From assembly GCF_923077115.1 (NCBI RefSeq), contig NZ_CAKLPX010000001.1, positions 806,001 through 870,000 on the forward strand: a stretch of 64,000 bases of DNA, read 5' to 3'. Within the stretch, counting starts at the first letter, position 1; every line of letters begins with the position of its first letter. This DNA comes from Sinobacterium norvegicum. Its GTDB lineage: Bacteria > Pseudomonadota > Gammaproteobacteria > Pseudomonadales > Sinobacteriaceae. Below are positions 60,980 to 64,000 of the stretch, piece by piece. Under the pieces are notes generated by a model that was not told the DNA's origin, did not search any database, and saw only the letters and a list, made by a program, of their open reading frames with translations. The position numbers and the translations under genes were made by a program.

Positions 60980-62416
60980 CTAGTACGATAATAATCGCTT
61001 TATTTCACGGGCAAATAACCACAGGCGGTCCTGCCCCCAGAGCGCCAACACCTGATCGCCATTGCTATCTAAAAGACGGTAGCTTGGCACCCCCCATAAA
61101 CCCATCTCGTACATTGCCTGACGGTTGCTCTCCAGCAAGGCTTGCCACGCCGTATCGCCCACTAACGGTTGTGCTTGGCTCCAGGATAAGCCGGCCCGCT
61201 CGACAACATAGCGCAGGCCTTTATCGCTGTTGGTATTCACCCCTTCGGTAAAAGCGGCAGCGAGGAAGGAGGAGAGCAATTCATTGCCCTTACCCTGTTC
61301 GCAGGCCCAGGGATATAGCGAATAGCATCGCCGCACCGGCTCTCCGATGGGGTCGGCAATATTGCCAAACGGTACCTTGGCCGCACGGGCCTCACGGCCA
61401 GTATCAAATAGGATATAGAGACCTTTTTCCCGCGATACCGGGACACCGCGCATCACCATGGGAATGACTGGCTTTACCACCAGTTTAACCCCGCTGTCTT
61501 TGGCTAACTGCACCGTGCGATCAAAGGCAATCGCGGTATAAGGACTACGAAGCGACGGGTATATCTCCAACGTCAGGCTACCGTTATCTTTGACATCACC
61601 CACATCGATCTGCGGGCGTGGCACCAGCAGCGGTTGACCAGGGGTTTTATCGCCCCCTAAGCCTGCCAATCGTTGCTCCAGATGGTACAGCCTATCAACC
61701 CCCCAATACCATTCACCGGCGTAGTAAAACATCGCGCCGGAGTAATGTTTTAACTGTTGCTGACGTTGATCGCCGGCCTCCATTTTTTTCGCCGTTTCAG
61801 TCGTCGATACAGTGCCTAGGGTCGCGGCCAAATCGTCCAGTGCCGATGTGTTACTCGACCACAAAGCCGAGCCAACCTCTACCAGGCAAGCCGGTAAGGC
61901 CTCCGGCGGCTGAGCGGCCAATACCGAGCAAGCCAAACTCACCTGAGCCGCCGTCGGCGGTACACGCTCAACGGGGAAATTCAACTGATAATGGGGGGCG
62001 ACGATAGCCGCATCGTATTGCGCCAGCTGTAACAGTAAATCCTGGTCGGGCGAATTATCACCCGACGGACCCGAGACTAAATGACACACCAACTCAATGT
62101 CATAGCGTGCCAACAATGGTTGCAGTACTTGGGCGGCAAGATGACTATAACCATCATCGACCTGATGGAAATATTCCACCACATGGGGGCGATTGTGTTT
62201 CAGCCGGAGCTGCTCGGCCTTGGAGCGCTGTTTTGCCAACCGTTTGGGGCTGGACATCACTGACATCACCTTCGAGGTCAGCCAACGACGAAGTCTACCA
62301 GGGTCCATAGTGGCTGTCCCACCCTGCTCTTTAAACGTTGACTGATCCGGCAATGGCATAATCATACCTGTCATTTTTGCAGTAAATTCTCTGCTTGTGA
62401 GTAAACTCTTTCTCAT
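60980..62416 (-). CDS. DsbA/HCCA-isomerase-like protein with two thioredoxin-fold domains
   Basis: 478-aa protein of the DsbA/2-hydroxychromene-2-carboxylate isomerase superfamily (GST-kappa-like). Two tandem domains are suggested: one around residues 75-265, starting VVEYFHQVDDGYSHLAAQVL, the other around 280-475, starting LEIYPSLRSPYTAIAFDRTVQ. The second has RSPY at the usual position and ends AMYEMGLWGVPSYRL (cis-Pro). Neither shows the CxxC of thiol oxidases, so a glutathione-dependent isomerase/transferase role is more likely. The start at 62416 could be replaced by an ATG at 62308. Convergent with the GST gene. Confidence 0.8.
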   Translation of the reverse strand: MRKSLLTSREFTAKMTGMIMPLPDQSTFKEQGGTATMDPGRLRRWLTSKVMSVMSSPKRLAKQRSKAEQLRLKHNRPHVVEYFHQVDDGYSHLAAQVLQPLLARYDIELVCHLVSGPSGDNSPDQDLLLQLAQYDAAIVAPHYQLNFPVERVPPTAAQVSLACSVLAAQPPEALPACLVEVGSALWSSNTSALDDLAATLGTVSTTETAKKMEAGDQRQQQLKHYSGAMFYYAGEWYWGVDRLYHLEQRLAGLGGDKTPGQPLLVPRPQIDVGDVKDNGSLTLEIYPSLRSPYTAIAFDRTVQLAKDSGVKLVVKPVIPMVMRGVPVSREKGLYILFDTGREARAAKVPFGNIADPIGEPVRRCYSLYPWACEQGKGNELLSSFLAAAFTEGVNTNSDKGLRYVVERAGLSWSQAQPLVGDTAWQALLESNRQAMYEMGLWGVPSYRLLDSNGDQVLALWGQDRLWLFAREIKRLLSY

Positions 62417-62771
62417 TTATCCCGTTTTATAATCTACCAAGGCATAGAATGGCACTTCTATGCCTTTATTCACCGTATTCAAAAATGGGGAAATCACCGG
62501 CATCACGATCGACAATCGCTGGCATAAGAACGCTGAGTGTCGATGCCTTGTGCAGATTGATCGTATTGTTATCCCCTAACGATTAAAGTAGTCATCAATG
62601 GCCACAATGAATAAATCGGCAAAATCTAGTGGGCACAGAAAACAACCCGCTTGGACTCACGCAGCTTATTGTGACATAATTTATGACAAAGAGTAAATAT
62701 GCGGACAACTCACAAATAGAACACATTAAAATCATGCCTTAACAAAGAAAACAACATGAAGGAAAGTTTTT
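62417..62771. other. Intergenic region before the second GST
   Basis: 355 bp without a convincing frame. It holds the hairpin at 62439-62466 and a possible sigma-70 promoter for the GST gene, TTGGAC (62651-62656), 18 bp, CATAAT (62675-62680). Confidence 0.5.
62439..62466. repeat. 11-bp perfect hairpin in the DsbA-like gene leader
   Basis: AAGGCATAGAA-TGGCAC-TTCTATGCCTT, a perfect stem with a 6-base loop, 22 bp upstream of the DsbA-like start. It has only a short T-run, so it may be an operator or an RNA hairpin in the leader rather than a terminator. Confidence 0.5.
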
Positions 62772-63413
62772 ATGATAACACTCTATGGCGCATCCCTATC
62801 GCCCTATGTCCGCAAAACACTGGTCGCGCTAGCGATTAAAAATCTGCCCTTCGAGCAGATTCAGCAAATGCCTTTTGCCAAGGATGCAGAGTACCAAAAG
62901 ATCAGCCCTCTCGGTAAGATTCCAGCACTCAAAGACGGCGATTTCACCATCAGCGACTCCGCCGTCATCTGTCAGTACTTAGACGATAGCTACCCAGAAC
63001 TTGCACTCTACCCCAGCGACCCGCAGGATAAAGCCAGGGCGCGTTGGTATGAAGAATTAGGCGATAGCCAGATTGGCGAGTACGCTTCGGGTATTTTCTT
63101 TCAGCGCTTTATGCGCCCCTTTGCCTTCAAACAGGACCCCGACGAAGAGCTGGTCGAGAAACTGATCAATAAAAAGCTGCCCCCCATTTTGGATTATTTA
63201 GAAACCGAAGTGCCGGCACAGGGATTTATGTTTGGCGAGCAACTGATGATTGCCGATATCGCCCTGTGTTCCTCCTTTTTTAACGCCGGTTATGCAGGTT
63301 ATGAAGTAGACAGCACACTCTGGCCCGGCGTATCGGCCTTTATTGCCCGGGTTAAATCACACCCTGCGGTGGCACCCTTGCTCGCCGCTGAAGCTAAAAC
63401 GCTAGGTCTATAA
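62772..63413 (+). CDS. Glutathione S-transferase
   Basis: Canonical GST, 213 aa. The N-domain has the catalytic-type LSPYVRKTLVAL (Ser near residue 11), the KIPALKDGDFTISDSAVICQYLDD glutathione-binding segment (with the Ser in SDSA), and a helical C-domain with MFGEQLMIADIALCS (residues 155-170). It starts after AAGGAAAG. It stands apart from the larger GST gene. It should conjugate glutathione to an electrophile; the substrate is unknown. Confidence 0.92.
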   Translation: MITLYGASLSPYVRKTLVALAIKNLPFEQIQQMPFAKDAEYQKISPLGKIPALKDGDFTISDSAVICQYLDDSYPELALYPSDPQDKARARWYEELGDSQIGEYASGIFFQRFMRPFAFKQDPDEELVEKLINKKLPPILDYLETEVPAQGFMFGEQLMIADIALCSSFFNAGYAGYEVDSTLWPGVSAFIARVKSHPAVAPLLAAEAKTLGL

Positions 63414-63561
63414 AACGTGAAGCCACACCGACGCAACAACATCTAGCCAGTGTTACGTCGGTGCGCTAATCTTAACAAAATAAAATGTCATAGATAGTGA
63501 CTATTTAATTTCGGTGGGCTAGTCTACTCAACATAATAATAAAAAAAGAGAGGACCTAACA

Positions 63562-63960
63562 ATGACCCTCAAGAGATATAACATGGAAAAAATATTAAAA
63601 ATAATAACCGGCCTGGCTGGCGCACTGTTTGCCTTGATCGGCCTTGGCTGGGTTATTAAGCCCGCCGCCATCGCCGCAGAAATGGGCCTGCCTTTATTAG
63701 AAGGTACGGCACTCAATACCCAAATTGGCGATATGGGTGCGTTCTTCTTTGCTGGCGGCGTCATCACCCTACTCGGCGTACTGACCGGTAAACGTCAATG
63801 GTATTATGCCGCGGCACTGTTAATCGGCACTGCCGGCGTGTTTCGTGTCTTGGCTTTTACCGTACAGGGCGCCACTCTGCCTATCGATAAATTAATCGTC
63901 GAGATCGTCGTGCTCGGGATATTACTCGCCAGCGCAAAACTCACGTCGGTGCCACAGTAA
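63562..63960 (+). CDS. Small four-helix membrane protein, possibly DUF4345-like
   Basis: Inner-membrane protein, 132 aa, with about four helices (near residues 14-35, 55-72, 80-100, 110-128). The pattern DMGAFFFAGGVITLLGVLTGKRQWYYAAALLIGTAGVFRVLA resembles DUF4345 proteins, though I rate that only moderately. AGAGAGG lies eight bases before the ATG at 63562, which supports this start over the ATG at 63583. It lies 148 bp after the GST gene. Function unknown. Confidence 0.7.
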   Translation: MTLKRYNMEKILKIITGLAGALFALIGLGWVIKPAAIAAEMGLPLLEGTALNTQIGDMGAFFFAGGVITLLGVLTGKRQWYYAAALLIGTAGVFRVLAFTVQGATLPIDKLIVEIVVLGILLASAKLTSVPQ

Positions 63961-64000
63961 GGCATCGCTATTGTTGATCAGCTCACTACCATCAGCCTTG

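Noticed and set aside
1-64000. tRNA, rRNA, CRISPR, IS element or prophage
   Set aside because: I looked for tRNA-like cloverleaf ends, repeat-spacer patterns, transposase motifs and phage structural genes in the intergenic spaces and ORFs and saw none. A covariance-model search would be needed to exclude small ncRNAs.

Overview
The window looks like a chromosomal segment of a marine, lipid-degrading gammaproteobacterium. Single-copy household genes typical of Gammaproteobacteria are interspersed throughout (tamA-tamB, prmB-aroC, sixA-gpsA, yheU, tusA, fklB, trhO, folE, htpG, cinA). Three cytochromes P450, acyl-CoA enzymes, SDRs, GSTs, a sulfatase and a TonB-dependent receptor recall the Cellvibrionales/Spongiibacterales type of oligotrophic degrader. 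That placement is inferred from gene content. I saw no rRNA, tRNA, CRISPR array, insertion sequence, phage genes or replication origin.

Layout. 1-4.5 kb: end of a heme ABC importer (hmuU partial, hmuV), a P450, an AlkB-type dioxygenase and two small genes. 4.5-13.4 kb, all minus: tamB and tamA, then a second P450 behind a large RoxA-like di-heme cytochrome. 13.5-19.6 kb: Lrp regulator, two hotdog thioesterases, an LRR lipoprotein, a potassium channel, tusA, yheU, S-formylglutathione hydrolase, a GcvR-like ACT protein and two orphan genes. 19.7-32.2 kb: mostly housekeeping genes with clear hairpin terminators and a heat-shock promoter at htpG. 32.4-36.6 kb: a MerR/CDF metal-efflux pair with a readable MerR-type promoter, a GNAT and a TonB-dependent receptor. 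36.9-42.9 kb: a three-gene SMC operon of the Wadjet/MksBEF type (jetC-jetB-jetA order on the map, transcribed A-B-C) with no jetD next to it. 43.1-45.3 kb: a third P450, paralogous to the first, divergent from a TetR gene with a long inverted repeat between them. 45.4-47.6 kb: cinA and a 5'-nucleotidase. 47.7-63.9 kb: a lipid and xenobiotic region with LysR, histidine phosphatase, acyl-CoA dehydrogenase, APH-like kinase, TetR, Mpo1-like protein, two SDRs, patatin, DUF2855, TesB, sulfatase, two GSTs and a double DsbA/HCCA-isomerase-like protein.

The strongest non-coding signal is a 40-bp AT-rich element present twice in opposite orientation, 48597-48636 and 55742-55781, with 38 of 40 bases identical. 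It contains two dyads, and its only two differences fall at symmetric positions of one dyad so that the palindrome is kept. It lies in the LysR/phosphatase divergent region and again in the patatin/DUF2855 divergent region. This suggests one regulator, most simply the LysR at 47685-48593, controls both halves of the lipid region. The kinase plus acyl-CoA dehydrogenase pair resembles the lva (levulinate) or ACAD10/11 route for 4-hydroxyacyl-CoA, so a hydroxylated acid or lipid is a reasonable but unproven substrate guess.
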